Translations under genes and position numbers: made by a program
Origin: Fluviicola sp.
Lineage (GTDB): Bacteria; Bacteroidota; Bacteroidia; Flavobacteriales_D; Crocinitomicaceae
Assembly: GCA_002734085.1 (NCBI GenBank)
Contig: NVXV01000011.1
Coordinates: 83,222-147,221, forward strand
Direction: 5' to 3'
DNA: 64,000 nt
The notes under the pieces: generated by a model
Told to the model about the DNA's origin: nothing
Databases searched by the model: none
The model's input: the letters and a program-made list of their open reading frames with translations, nothing else
In this document: positions 1 through 8,295 of the stretch, piece by piece
Numbering within the stretch: position 1 is the first letter of the stretch
Layout: every line of letters begins with the position of its first letter

Positions 1-1757
1 CCGCTAATTGTTTTTTCTTCTTCCAATCCTAAAAACGATTGATTACCTAGCTTTATTAACTGACCTTTTTCGTTCTTTGCTTGAACTCCCTTACCAGTCA
101 CTTCTTTAAAGTCAGTAACACCAGAGTTAATTTCTATATCATTTGACAAATACTGTGTTATACTTTTTGAATAAGGATGCGTTGATTGTCTTGTTAATTC
201 AAATAACGCTGATTTCTGTTCTGGAGTTAAGGTTTTTCCTTCATATACAACTCCTTCTGTGCGATCTTTTGTAAGTGTACCCGTCTTATCAAATACGAGG
301 TGATCAATATCGTTGAGTTTTTTGATTTCTTCACTGCTTTTAAAGAACAATCCGTTTCTACCAAATTTACGCATGGCATTACCATAAACAAACGGAAAGG
401 AGAGTGCTAGAGCGCAAGGACAAGCAACGACAAGTATTGCCGTTACCACCTCTAAAATACGACTTGGATCAATAAACCACCATGTAATAGCTCCAGCCAA
501 GGACAAAATGCTGACAATCATTAAAAAATACTTACTCAGTCTATTCTCGCGATTCTCAATAAACGATGTTTCTCGCTTAGTAGATTTGTTCCAAATATCT
601 GCAAACCGACTTCTATCGGTCGTTTTCAGAACTTTTAAAAGTATGCTTGAACCAATGAGTTTACTTCCTGCGTAGATTTTATCTCCTTTACGCATATTCA
701 CTAGTGCTGACTCCCCTGTAATAAAACTGGTGTCAATAACTGCTTTTTCTGAAAGTAATTCGGTGTCACATGGTATAATCTCTTCATTGAAAACCTTAAT
801 TTCATCTGCTTCAACAAGTTTGTCTATTAAAACGATACTTTCTTTATCACCAATTATTCTATGAACACCTAGTGGGAAATAAGCTTTTGGGTCATTCTCA
901 AATGACATACTGCGATAGGTCTTCGATTGAAACCATTTTCCGATTAACAAAAAGAAAACAAAGCCCGTAAAGGAATCCATATAGCCGAAACCTTCTTGTG
1001 AGACAATGGAAAAAGTACTTTTTACGAAAAGAACAACAATTCCTAATGCAATTGGGATATCTAAGTTGAGTTGTTTGGTTCGTATTGCTGTATATGCTGA
1101 CTTTAAATAACTAGAAGCAGAATAGAAAAAGACAGGTATAGCAACAAGTAACGTTAAGTATGCTGAAAAATTTCTAAATGATTCAAAAGACTCATCTAGA
1201 CCAAGATACTCTGGAAACGTCCACAGCATCGTACTTCCAAACGCAAAACCAGCGATTCCGAGTTGGAGCAGTAGCTTTTTATTGTAGCTGCTTTTGTTCT
1301 CTTTTTGCTTGCGTAATTCTGGCTTATATCCAATACTTTCAAGTAAAGCAGCAACCTCAGAGAGTTTTCTTTCCTTTTTTACGGTCATTTTCAGCGTTCT
1401 GGCAGTAAAATTCGCTTCACTCTTTATAATGTCCGAATTGATTTTTTGAAGGTTTTCCAACAAGTAAACGCAAGAACTGCAGTGAATTGCAGGTAAGAAA
1501 AAACTTGCAATGTACATGTCGTCGTTTTGAAACTCTATAAACTCTTCAAAAATCTCGGGAACATCAAGTGGAGTGTACCTGGTGTTTTCTGAGGTACTCG
1601 GTTTAACACCACTTTTCTCATTGAATTGATAAAACTGCTCTAAATTATTATCGGACAGAATCTCGTAAACACTCAAACAGCCTGAGCAGCAGAACTCTTG
1701 GTCGTGCCCCTTAATTGGTTTTCCTATGATTTTATCGCCACAGTGATAGCATTCCAT
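1..1757 (-). CDS. ccoI: Copper-translocating P-type ATPase for cbb3 oxidase assembly (partial, C-terminus missing)
   Basis: The frame is open from the ATG at 1757 to the window edge, giving about 585 residues of a protein that usually has about 800. It begins with a Cys-rich metal-binding segment (MECYHCGDKI, then FCCSGC), followed by an HMA-like domain with HCSSCV near residue 93, then membrane segments. The actuator TGES motif, the intramembrane copper site CPC (about residue 445) and the phosphorylation motif DKTGT (about residue 490) are all visible. The N-terminal zinc-ribbon-like segment and the hemN gene 10 bp upstream point to the CcoI/FixI type, which supplies copper to cytochrome cbb3 oxidase, not a detoxification exporter. 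The ccoSNOP genes would be expected beyond the left edge; this is inferred from the usual Bacteroidota gene order. Confidence 0.9.
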   Translation of the reverse strand, partial: MECYHCGDKIIGKPIKGHDQEFCCSGCLSVYEILSDNNLEQFYQFNEKSGVKPSTSENTRYTPLDVPEIFEEFIEFQNDDMYIASFFLPAIHCSSCVYLLENLQKINSDIIKSEANFTARTLKMTVKKERKLSEVAALLESIGYKPELRKQKENKSSYNKKLLLQLGIAGFAFGSTMLWTFPEYLGLDESFESFRNFSAYLTLLVAIPVFFYSASSYLKSAYTAIRTKQLNLDIPIALGIVVLFVKSTFSIVSQEGFGYMDSFTGFVFFLLIGKWFQSKTYRSMSFENDPKAYFPLGVHRIIGDKESIVLIDKLVEADEIKVFNEEIIPCDTELLSEKAVIDTSFITGESALVNMRKGDKIYAGSKLIGSSILLKVLKTTDRSRFADIWNKSTKRETSFIENRENRLSKYFLMIVSILSLAGAITWWFIDPSRILEVVTAILVVACPCALALSFPFVYGNAMRKFGRNGLFFKSSEEIKKLNDIDHLVFDKTGTLTKDRTEGVVYEGKTLTPEQKSALFELTRQSTHPYSKSITQYLSNDIEINSGVTDFKEVTGKGVQAKNEKGQLIKLGNQSFLGLEEEKTIS

Positions 1758-1767
1758 GTAAATTCAA

Positions 1768-3120
1768 TTAAACCGATTTACTGAAACGAGGTTTTTCAGC
1801 TTTTTGTAGCGCGTAAGGATCGAAGGTCATGCAGACGTTACGCACAAATGGCTGACCGTCTTTTGTGATTTTCAAATGACCATTTTTCCATTCAAGTATT
1901 CCGTCCTTTTCAAACTCTTCAAACGCTGGTGCGAAATTATTTAAATTTTGTTCGATATAAGAATTTGGACAGTATTTTGTCTCAAAATTACACATTAAAG
2001 AGAGGATGTGTTTCTTCAATGATTTATCTAAATAAGTATGAATATGTCCTTTAAAAACAGGGAGTTGATTATTATTAATTCTTTTGTGATATTCCTTGAT
2101 GCTCTTTACATTCTGAGCATAACCAAAATCGTATTCTGATATAGCAGAGGCACCTAAACCGATCGTTCTTTGCGTGGCGGAAGTTGTATATCCCATGAAA
2201 GTCCTATTCATTTTACCGCTTTGCATGGCTTGCGTTAACGCTTCTGTTGGCAACCCAAAATGATCCATACCGATTTCGAGGTAGCCTGCAGAAATCAAAG
2301 CTCTTTTCGCATACTCATAAAGCGCTCTTTTTTCGTCGCTTGTAGGTAAATCTTCTTTTGAGAATCCTCTCTGTCCTGTTCCTTTTACCCATGGAACATG
2401 CGCATAACTATATAGCGAAATCGTATCTGGTTTGAGTTTGATGGTTTTCTCAATACTATCTTCCATATCATCAATGTGCTGCATTGGAAGACCAAAAACT
2501 AAATCATGACTAATTGATGTGTACCCTATCTTACGGGCAGTTTCTGTGACACTTTTTACTTGCTCAAAAGTCTGGATTCTATTAATCGCTTTTTGTACCA
2601 CGGGACTATAATCCTGCACACCAAAACTAATTCTACGAAAACCTAAGTCATATAGGACTTGCATTTGTTCTTCTGTCGTATGATTGGGATGTCCTTCAAC
2701 GCTGAAATGAATATTAGATGCTCTATGCTTTGTGATACGTACAACTAAACGCTTCAACTCATTCGCTTGAAAGAAAGTTGGTGTACCTCCACCAAGATAC
2801 AACTCACTAACCTCAATAGGACCACCATTCAGCTTCTCATACAATTCCCATTCTTTGATCAACGCATCGATGTAGGGTTGTTCAACAGTATGATTTTTCG
2901 TGATATGCTTATGACAACCACAAAACGTGCACAAACTCTCACAAAAGGGGATGTGGATATAAACACTGGTAGAGTGATTTTTACCTTTCTCCGTTCGAAT
3001 AAACTCATTCTGAAACACTTTAGGTTCCATCGATAAATGATTCCAGTCTAAAATAGTCGGATACGATGTATATCGCGGACTCGGTACATTGTACTTTTCA
3101 ATTATTTCCTTCTTGAGCAT
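1768..3120 (-). CDS. hemN: Oxygen-independent coproporphyrinogen III oxidase (radical SAM)
   Basis: The protein has 450 residues, normal for HemN. It oxidatively decarboxylates coproporphyrinogen III to protoporphyrinogen IX for heme synthesis at low oxygen, using SAM and a 4Fe-4S cluster. The cluster motif is C60-x3-C64-x2-C67-x-C69 in HIPFCESLCTFCGC, with the HemN signature YIHIPFC before it. A GGGTPT-like motif (LYLGGGTPTF) follows near residue 110. The protein extends to a full HemN C-terminal domain, which separates it from shorter HemW-type proteins. It sits 10 bp upstream of ccoI on the same strand, so heme supply and cbb3 oxidase assembly are probably co-expressed under microaerobic conditions. 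The ATG at 3120 gives the canonical N-terminus. No clear promoter motif was found in the repeat-rich gap upstream. Confidence 0.95.
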   Translation of the reverse strand: MLKKEIIEKYNVPSPRYTSYPTILDWNHLSMEPKVFQNEFIRTEKGKNHSTSVYIHIPFCESLCTFCGCHKHITKNHTVEQPYIDALIKEWELYEKLNGGPIEVSELYLGGGTPTFFQANELKRLVVRITKHRASNIHFSVEGHPNHTTEEQMQVLYDLGFRRISFGVQDYSPVVQKAINRIQTFEQVKSVTETARKIGYTSISHDLVFGLPMQHIDDMEDSIEKTIKLKPDTISLYSYAHVPWVKGTGQRGFSKEDLPTSDEKRALYEYAKRALISAGYLEIGMDHFGLPTEALTQAMQSGKMNRTFMGYTTSATQRTIGLGASAISEYDFGYAQNVKSIKEYHKRINNNQLPVFKGHIHTYLDKSLKKHILSLMCNFETKYCPNSYIEQNLNNFAPAFEEFEKDGILEWKNGHLKITKDGQPFVRNVCMTFDPYALQKAEKPRFSKSV

Positions 3121-3509
3121 AGCATATTATTTTATGCAAAACTCGCAAGAGAAAGGGAGAAATAGAATGAGATTTGTCAGTTTTTGAGATGAATAATTGG
3201 TTGGGGGGAGTGCAAATGAATAAATTTTGTCCCAAAGGTTACTTTTTGTCATGATTTTTGGGTCAAAAACCCCGCCAAAAAGGTTTGTCTCGTCTTCTAT
3301 AGCCACGGATTTCAACCCGTGGCTATAGAAGTGGGGGTAAGCGCTAATAATAATTGCCGCTCACCTATTCATTCGCCCAAGAAAACAATGATAAGAGTCA
3401 TTCTGAACGATAGTGAAGAATCTCGACTTCGAATACTACAACAATCCTCTCCGCGCCCTTTACGCCTTCACCTCGGCAAACTCGGTGCATCGCTTTGCGA
3501 ACTCTGCGG
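3121..3509. repeat. Gene-free gap filled with dispersed intergenic repeats
   Basis: This gap between hemN and the end of cysN holds no convincing gene. From left to right it has a strand-biased stretch near 3185-3240, a conserved repeat arm (3241-3289), a perfect hairpin (3294-3331), and a GC-rich tract (about 3390-3509) resembling common Bacteroidota intergenic repeats. Examples in the tract are CATTCTGAACGATAGTGAAG and, on the other strand, TAACCGCAGAGTTCGCAAAG. Short open frames across it translate into low-complexity repeat peptides and were not called. Confidence 0.6.
3294..3331. repeat. Perfect 15-bp hairpin of a dispersed repeat (copy A)
   Basis: Arms 3294-3308 and 3317-3331 (CTTCTATAGCCACGG and its exact complement) are separated by an 8-nt loop. 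The flank at 3241-3289, read on the minus strand, closely matches the flank of a second hairpin at 10703-10724, so the two are copies of one repeat family in opposite orientation. The form resembles REP/BIME elements moved by RAYT transposases, but no such transposase is in the window. Confidence 0.7.
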
Positions 3510-4766
3510 TTAACTCTTAAATCCTACAGCAACCGTACTATTCGTCTGCGGATCAATCAAGATAAACACACCATTTCGTTTATTGTCTTCGTAATTATCC
3601 AAATAAACGGGTTTGCTGAGTTTTAAGTTTGTTGAAACGATATCATTCAGTTCAATGGTAGAAGCGTTTTCGTCTTTCTCAAGGTTTGAGGTGTCAACGG
3701 AGTAGTTGATCTTTTGAATTTTAAGTAAAGATTCTGTAGCACCTGCCTTTAATATCAACTTAGAGCCAACACGAGCTGAATTGTCGTCCATCCACACGAG
3801 GGTAGCGTCAAATTCTTTTAGTTCTTCGGGTTGTTCGTTGAGTTTTGCGATTAAACTACCTCTACTAATGTCAATTTCATCCGTCAAAGAGATGATGACA
3901 CTGTCGCCAGCATTTGCTGTGTTTAATTGATCAGTGAATCTGCGAATTTCTTTTACAGTACTTTCTTTTTTGGAAGGAAGTGTGATGATTTTGTCTCCAA
4001 CGCTTAAAGTTCCACTTTTTACACGACCAGCGAATCCTCGAAAGTCTTGAAAACCTTCTCTGTGCGTATGGTAAACTTGTTGAACATCAAATCGAAAGGA
4101 TTGCTCATATTTAGCTTTATTTAAATTTATTTTTGACTTGTTTAAGTGTAGTAACTCGTTCAATGTTTTACCACCGTACCAACTCATTTGCCCAGATTTA
4201 TGAACAACATTATCACCTTTTAGAGAGCTAATTGGCACGATATCAAAATCAATATCATCTCCAATCTTACTCACCATTTCTTTGATCTGAACAGCTATTT
4301 CGATGAAGCGATCTTCGTCATAATCCACTAAGTCCATTTTGTTGACGCAGAAAATTACTTTTTCCATGCGAAGCAGGTGACTGATGTAGAAATGTCTGAA
4401 ACTTTGTTCCAGTAATCCTTTTCTAGAGTCGATAAGGATGATAGAGGTCTCCGCAGTGGAAGCGCCTGTCACCATGTTTCTGGTATACTCAACGTGTCCA
4501 GGACTATCGGCAATGATAAACTTGTGTGTGTCTGTCGAGAAATAGATGTGAGCGACATCAATCGTAATGCCTTGTTCTCGTTCTGCTACGAGTCCATCTG
4601 TTATAACGCTTAACTCCAAATCATCGGCGCCTTTTTCGCGTGTTTTTTGGTCGATAAGTTCTTCCTGCTCTTTGGTGAGCGCGTTGTTGTCGAACAATAA
4701 TCGCCCAATCAATGTGCTTTTACCGTCGTCTACGCTACCTGCTGTACTAATTCTAACTAATTCCAT
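3510..4766 (-). CDS. cysN: Sulfate adenylyltransferase large subunit (GTPase)
   Basis: The 418-residue elongation-factor-like GTPase couples GTP hydrolysis to formation of adenosine 5'-phosphosulfate from ATP and sulfate with CysD. The G1 loop GSVDDGKST lies at residues 10-18, G3 DSPGH at 87-91 and G4 NKMD at 142-145. EF-Tu-like beta-barrel domains follow. It starts 2 bp after cysD. No fused APS kinase domain is present, so CysC must be encoded elsewhere if PAPS is made. The stop codon abuts a GC-rich intergenic repeat, a sign of repeat insertion just behind the gene. Confidence 0.95.
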   Translation of the reverse strand: MELVRISTAGSVDDGKSTLIGRLLFDNNALTKEQEELIDQKTREKGADDLELSVITDGLVAEREQGITIDVAHIYFSTDTHKFIIADSPGHVEYTRNMVTGASTAETSIILIDSRKGLLEQSFRHFYISHLLRMEKVIFCVNKMDLVDYDEDRFIEIAVQIKEMVSKIGDDIDFDIVPISSLKGDNVVHKSGQMSWYGGKTLNELLHLNKSKINLNKAKYEQSFRFDVQQVYHTHREGFQDFRGFAGRVKSGTLSVGDKIITLPSKKESTVKEIRRFTDQLNTANAGDSVIISLTDEIDISRGSLIAKLNEQPEELKEFDATLVWMDDNSARVGSKLILKAGATESLLKIQKINYSVDTSNLEKDENASTIELNDIVSTNLKLSKPVYLDNYEDNKRNGVFILIDPQTNSTVAVGFKS

Positions 4767-4768
4767 AA

Positions 4769-5665
4769 CTAAAAATATCCTCCTTTTTTACGATCCTCCA
4801 ATGCGGATTCGCTACGTTTATCATCAATTCGAGCGCCTCGTTCTGAATGTTTCGAAGCCATATTTTCATGTAACACTTTCTTCACGGTATCTGCTTCCGA
4901 TAAGAATGCCGCAGTGCATGTCATATCACCCACAGTTCTAAAACGAACAAGACCTTCTACAATTTCATCGGTATCTACGATATTCAGGTAGTCTGAATGT
5001 GCGATTAGTGCTCCATCTCGCTTTACAAGCTTTCTTTTGTGTGCGAAGTATACACTCGGTAATTCCAACCCTTCTTGCAGGATATACGTCCAAATGTCTT
5101 CTTCCGTCCAGTTACTGATAGGGAAGGCCCTTACGTTTTCTCCAAATTGAATTTTACCATTCAACTCCTGAAACGGTTCTGGACGTTGCTTTTTATAATC
5201 CCATTGTCCAAAATCATCTCTCACAGAGAAAATTCGTTCTTTCGCTCTAGATTTTTCTTCATCACGACGTGCACCGCCAAGGCAAACATCAAAACTAAAC
5301 TCTTCGATAGCATCTAATAAAGTAACCGTTTGCAACGCATTACGACTCGCATATTTACCTGTTTCTTCCTGTACTTTGTTTTCATTGATAGAGTCTTGTA
5401 CGTAGCGCACAATTAGATCCACACCCAGTTCCTTCATCAGTTTGTCTCTAAACTCAATCGTTTCGGGAAAATTATGTCCTGTATCAATGTGCATAAAAGA
5501 AAAAGGAATTTTGGAAGGATAAAAAGCCTTTTGAGCCAATCGAGCCATAACAATCGAATCTTTCCCACCAGAGAAGAGTAGGACAGGTTTTTTGAATTGA
5601 GCAGCTACTTCACGAAGAATATAAATACTCTCATTTTCCAATTCGTATAAATGTCTATTTTCCAT
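4769..5665 (-). CDS. cysD: Sulfate adenylyltransferase small subunit
   Basis: The 298-residue protein is the catalytic subunit of ATP sulfurylase, which adenylylates sulfate in assimilatory sulfur metabolism. The PP-loop SGGKDS is at residues 32-37. The conserved LGGARRDEEKSRAKER segment and a C-terminal ERGARIDD-like segment are present, and the length is normal for CysD. It forms an operon with the DUF2061 gene 13 bp upstream and with cysN directly downstream. In Bacteroidota this pair serves cysteine synthesis and can supply APS for sulfated products; nothing here distinguishes these uses. Confidence 0.95.
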   Translation of the reverse strand: MENRHLYELENESIYILREVAAQFKKPVLLFSGGKDSIVMARLAQKAFYPSKIPFSFMHIDTGHNFPETIEFRDKLMKELGVDLIVRYVQDSINENKVQEETGKYASRNALQTVTLLDAIEEFSFDVCLGGARRDEEKSRAKERIFSVRDDFGQWDYKKQRPEPFQELNGKIQFGENVRAFPISNWTEEDIWTYILQEGLELPSVYFAHKRKLVKRDGALIAHSDYLNIVDTDEIVEGLVRFRTVGDMTCTAAFLSEADTVKKVLHENMASKHSERGARIDDKRSESALEDRKKGGYF

Positions 5666-5678
5666 TTTTATTATCGCT

Positions 5679-5900
5679 TTATTTGGTGATTTTTATCCAA
5701 GCTCGCTCGTGAAGATAGTAAAGAATCATTTTACTGACAACCTCAATCCCTCCAATACTCATAGCTATGTCCAGTTTACCTGTTAATGCATATGAGATCA
5801 CCATAGTATCTATAGTACCAATTATGCGCCATGATATCGTCTTGAACAGCGAGATTTTTTGATCTGATCTTTTCTTGAGTCCGATTGCGTCAATAATCAT
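5679..5900 (-). CDS. DUF2061 small membrane protein
   Basis: A protein of about 73 residues matching the DUF2061 family: KTISWRIIGTIDTMVISY, then a GxxE segment (SIGGIEVVSKMILYYLHERAW). Two short hydrophobic segments suggest an inner-membrane protein of unknown function. It is the first gene of the cysD-cysN operon, and DUF2061 genes are often found with sulfate-assimilation genes, so a link to sulfate uptake or activation is plausible but unproven. I chose the ATG at 5900. A TTG at 5921 would extend the frame by 7 codons but falls next to the promoter-like TATATTTG at 5919-5926. Confidence 0.8.
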   Translation of the reverse strand: MIIDAIGLKKRSDQKISLFKTISWRIIGTIDTMVISYALTGKLDIAMSIGGIEVVSKMILYYLHERAWIKITK

Positions 5901-5918
5901 AATTCTAAATTTATTCGG

Positions 5919-5926
5919 CAAATATA
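5919..5926 (-). promoter_or_regulatory. Possible -7 element of the DUF2061-cysDN promoter
   Basis: TATATTTG on the minus strand fits the Bacteroidota TAnnTTTG element and lies about 19 bp before the chosen ATG. No convincing TTTG element is seen at the expected distance upstream, so support is partial. Confidence 0.4.
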
Positions 5927-6257
5927 ATATATTCTATAGAATAAGTAGATTAATAGAGTTTTAATTGGTGGGATTTGTGTTTTTTTAGGGGGAATTAGTT
6001 GGTGTTGGGGTGGTGGAGTTGATGATGATAAATGCTTGTAAGTGTTTGTTTTCGGCTAGTTGCGTGATTTTTGATTTGCTAGTTAGCTTGTATCCTTGGT
6101 ACAGACGTGGTTTAATGATTTAATACGGTGTTTTTTAAAATATTGGCTAAGTTTGTAGTATATTGTGTATAAAAAACATATGTGTTTTATTCGCACGTTA
6201 TAGTACATAGAGGTTTGTAACCAAAATTCAATTCATATTTAATTCATTACTGATTAG
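5927..6257. other. Gene-free gap
   Basis: About 330 bases without a supportable gene. It has a G-biased stretch (about 5970-6020) and a pair of GCTAGTT direct repeats near 6055-6090. The second half is AT-rich and may hold the promoter of the following small genes. No terminator or RNA gene was recognised. Confidence 0.4.
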
Positions 6258-6506
6258 ATGAACAGTAGAGATGAAATATCTTTTCGTGAAATAATATCGG
6301 GAATACTAATAATGCTATTGTCATATTTTATTATTGCTTTTTTGAATATGTCAAATGAAGATATTTATAACTGGGATCTAAGCGAAATCTTTTCGAAGGG
6401 AGGCTGGTTTAATATTGTTGCTCTAATCCTGTTATTCTTATGGTTATTCATGATCGCTATTTGGATATTAAGTTTGATTATTCGAATTATTAGACGATTA
6501 AACTGA
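6258..6506 (+). CDS. Small two-helix membrane protein, unknown function
   Basis: An 82-residue protein with two hydrophobic segments, about residues 12-31 (ISGILIMLLSYFIIAFLNM) and 52-78 (FNIVALILLFLWLFMIAIW), joined by a polar loop containing NWDLSEIFSKGGW. A short basic tail follows. No family was recognised. It lies 30 bp before a DUF4279 gene in the same direction, and the two could be co-transcribed. The regular hydrophobic pattern and codon use support a real gene. Confidence 0.6.
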   Translation: MNSRDEISFREIISGILIMLLSYFIIAFLNMSNEDIYNWDLSEIFSKGGWFNIVALILLFLWLFMIAIWILSLIIRIIRRLN

Positions 6507-6536
6507 TCGAAAGAATTTAAGAACACTAAATACACT

Positions 6537-6932
6537 ATGTCACAAACCAGAACTAAAATATATTTCGCAATTAAATCCGAAGATCAAAATATTGATCAAA
6601 AAACTATTGCTCAATATATCCATCTTAATCCTACAAAATTTGAATTAATGTATGCTCGTGGTCTTATACCAAAATGTACTATTTGGGAGTATGCGATCCC
6701 AGAGTTTACCAGTTGGGATATAGAAACTGAGTTGAATGAACTAATTTTGAAACTGTCGACCTATGAAGAAGGATTAAAAAGACTTAAAAACGACTGGAAA
6801 GTTGATTTTGTGATACAAATAGTCTTACGTATAGGTGAAGAGACACCTTCATTGCATTTTGGTTCGATTGTGACAGATTTTGTATCTAAAGTTGGAGCTC
6901 AAATAGATTGTGATATATATAATGAAAAATAA
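6537..6932 (+). CDS. DUF4279 domain protein
   Basis: A 131-residue cytoplasmic protein with the layout of the DUF4279 family: an N-terminal beta strand (TKIYFAIKS), a central Trp-containing segment (PEFTSWDIETELNEL), and a C-terminal part ending in FVSKVGAQIDCDIY. Members are single-domain proteins of unknown function. They often occur among small accessory genes and are sometimes annotated near toxin-immunity loci, but no toxin is recognisable here. No clear ribosome-binding site is visible; the ATG at 6537 is the only reasonable start. Confidence 0.65.
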   Translation: MSQTRTKIYFAIKSEDQNIDQKTIAQYIHLNPTKFELMYARGLIPKCTIWEYAIPEFTSWDIETELNELILKLSTYEEGLKRLKNDWKVDFVIQIVLRIGEETPSLHFGSIVTDFVSKVGAQIDCDIYNEK

Positions 6933-6956
6933 AAAGCACTATAACAACAAATAAAC

Positions 6957-6994
6957 AAAATAGCGCCGATAGGGCACAAGGTTTGCGCTACTTT
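6957..6994. repeat. Imperfect inverted repeat, REP-like
   Basis: TAGCGC at 6961-6966 and GCGCTA at 6985-6990 can pair, with a partly matching AT flank outside. The enclosed GATAGGGCACAAGG resembles the GATAGGGACGAC and TTAGGGCACAATA segments of the repeat at 10.68-10.74 kb. Probably a degenerate intergenic repeat. Confidence 0.4.
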
Positions 6995-7025
6995 GCTTAT
7001 TTTAGAACGTCAAAACCTCACCGTA

Positions 7026-7157
7026 CTACACAACAACCTTCTTCTTCAACGCCGCATCACTATCCTCAACCCCTTGAATAGTCAAAGGAAACATCCTATT
7101 TTGCATAATTTTCTTAATCTTTCCAATAGACTCCTTACAGTTTTGACTGCTAAAGTA
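7026..7157 (-). pseudogene. Remnant of the C-terminus of a CoxE-like VWA gene
   Basis: On the minus strand, 7038-7133 encodes 32 residues (including RMFPLTIQG and ALKKK) of which 26 match the C-terminal region of the intact VWA protein encoded at 8296-9498. It ends with a stop at 7026-7028. Upstream the similarity decays: YF and SQN survive, then a deletion, frame changes and a stop codon. No start or remaining domain is present. It is best explained as a leftover of a duplicated or displaced gene copy. The plus-strand open frame across it is a shadow. Confidence 0.75.
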
Positions 7158-7314
7158 TTAAAGTATCCTTTGAGTCCTTTTGAAGGTTTAGAAATATGTA
7201 TTATGTTTGAGCAGATATTAACCAATTTGTATCAATTGCAAGAATAATGGGGTTGGCAAGTGATTAAAAAGGTTAGATAAAAAGCAAGTTGTAAATAATT
7301 TAAAAACAAAAACT

Positions 7315-7809
7315 ATGAATAAAATTAAAGCTCTATTTTTATTACTGTTTATAAGTGCAAGTTTACTAGCTCAAGAAGTAGAAATTCCGAATGATATAAA
7401 ACTCGAAAAAGCGGAAGATTATAAAAAATCTGAAAAACTAGTTCTGAGTTCTACGCAATGGTTATTAAATACACCCGTTTCAGAAAGTCCTGAAAAAAGA
7501 AAGGAAATCAATGCATTTTTAATGAAATGGCTGAACGGAAGTCCGACCGTTTCAATAGAATTGGTTTCTGGAATTGTGCCTTTAGATTGTGGGGACTGCC
7601 TAATATCATTCATGAGTGGTTGGGCTAAGTATAGCTTAGAAAATGATTACTCAAAAAATAAAGTAGAATGTGCTATGGCTGGAGTCGAGAATGCAATTGA
7701 ATTTTATAAGAAAAATAAATCTGAATTGGGTAAAAATTCGGATATGGAAAAACTAATCAAACAAAAGAAAAAAGGAAAACTCAAAGAGTATATTGAATCA
7801 AAATACTAA
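7315..7809 (+). CDS. Exported protein of unknown function
   Basis: A 164-residue protein with a clear signal peptide (about residues 1-19, KIKALFLLLFISASLLAQ). The mature part is mainly alpha-helical and has a two-Cys motif LDCGDC near residue 98, plus another Cys in VECAMAGVENAIEFY. The C-terminal third is Lys-rich. The Cys residues could form a disulfide in the periplasm. I recognise no family. It stands alone between the VWA-gene remnant and an HMA-domain protein, in a stretch of accessory genes. Confidence 0.65.
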   Translation: MNKIKALFLLLFISASLLAQEVEIPNDIKLEKAEDYKKSEKLVLSSTQWLLNTPVSESPEKRKEINAFLMKWLNGSPTVSIELVSGIVPLDCGDCLISFMSGWAKYSLENDYSKNKVECAMAGVENAIEFYKKNKSELGKNSDMEKLIKQKKKGKLKEYIESKY

Positions 7810-7923
7810 AACAATATTTTTTCCCAAAGGAATAATTTTATACCTTAGATACATGTACAAAACTTGGTATCATATTTGACCTTATGCGAATCAAATAATG
7901 ACCATTAAAAAACAACAAAAAAA

Positions 7924-8274
7924 ATGAAAAACGTATTCTTTACTTTGCTTTTAGTATTAGTGGCACAAGCCACCTACAGTCAATCGGATAAGATTCAAAC
8001 AACAGAAATCAAAACCGAAATAGCATGTGATCATTGCACGAAATGTGAATCGTGTGATTTAAACATTTATACACATATAAAGGATAATACAAAAGGTGTT
8101 AGAAGTGTAAATATTGATGCAGAAAAAAATACGATTACGGTAAAGTACAATTCGAAAAGAACAAGTGTTTCTGAAATAGAAAAATCAATTGCGCTCGCTG
8201 GTTTCCAGGCAAACGATAAGAAACCTACTGAGGAGGCGTACAATAATTTAGACGGTTGTTGTAAAAAGAAATAG
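7924..8274 (+). CDS. Exported HMA-type heavy-metal-binding protein
   Basis: A 116-residue protein with a signal peptide (about residues 1-19, ending TYSQ) and a MerP/CopZ-like HMA fold. The fold has a Cys-rich loop CDHCTKCESC followed by the beta strands VRSVNIDAEKNTITVKYN and the helix VSEIEKSIALAGF. The canonical CxxC is expanded here to four Cys. The C-terminus ends DGCCKKK, another likely metal site and a tail common in Bacteroidota HMA proteins. It probably binds copper, zinc or a similar ion in the periplasm. A functional link to the CcoI ATPase at the left edge is possible but not shown by position. Confidence 0.8.
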   Translation: MKNVFFTLLLVLVAQATYSQSDKIQTTEIKTEIACDHCTKCESCDLNIYTHIKDNTKGVRSVNIDAEKNTITVKYNSKRTSVSEIEKSIALAGFQANDKKPTEEAYNNLDGCCKKK

Positions 8275-8295
8275 TTGAAAGGTAGGAGCTATCTA

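Noticed and set aside
3127-3315. Minus-strand open frame of 62 codons upstream of hemN
   Set aside because: It begins in the hairpin repeat and covers the conserved repeat arm; no coding pattern.
3294-3331. Hairpin as a rho-independent terminator
   Set aside because: No T-run follows on either strand, and the flank is shared with a second dispersed copy, so a repeat is the better reading.
3319-3513. Plus-strand open frame of 64 codons between hemN and cysN
   Set aside because: It lies wholly in intergenic repeats and ends inside the cysN stop region; the peptide is a typical translation of repeat sequence.
6993-7247. Plus-strand open frame of 84 codons
   Set aside because: It is antisense to the VWA-gene remnant, Leu/Asn-rich, and has no family resemblance.
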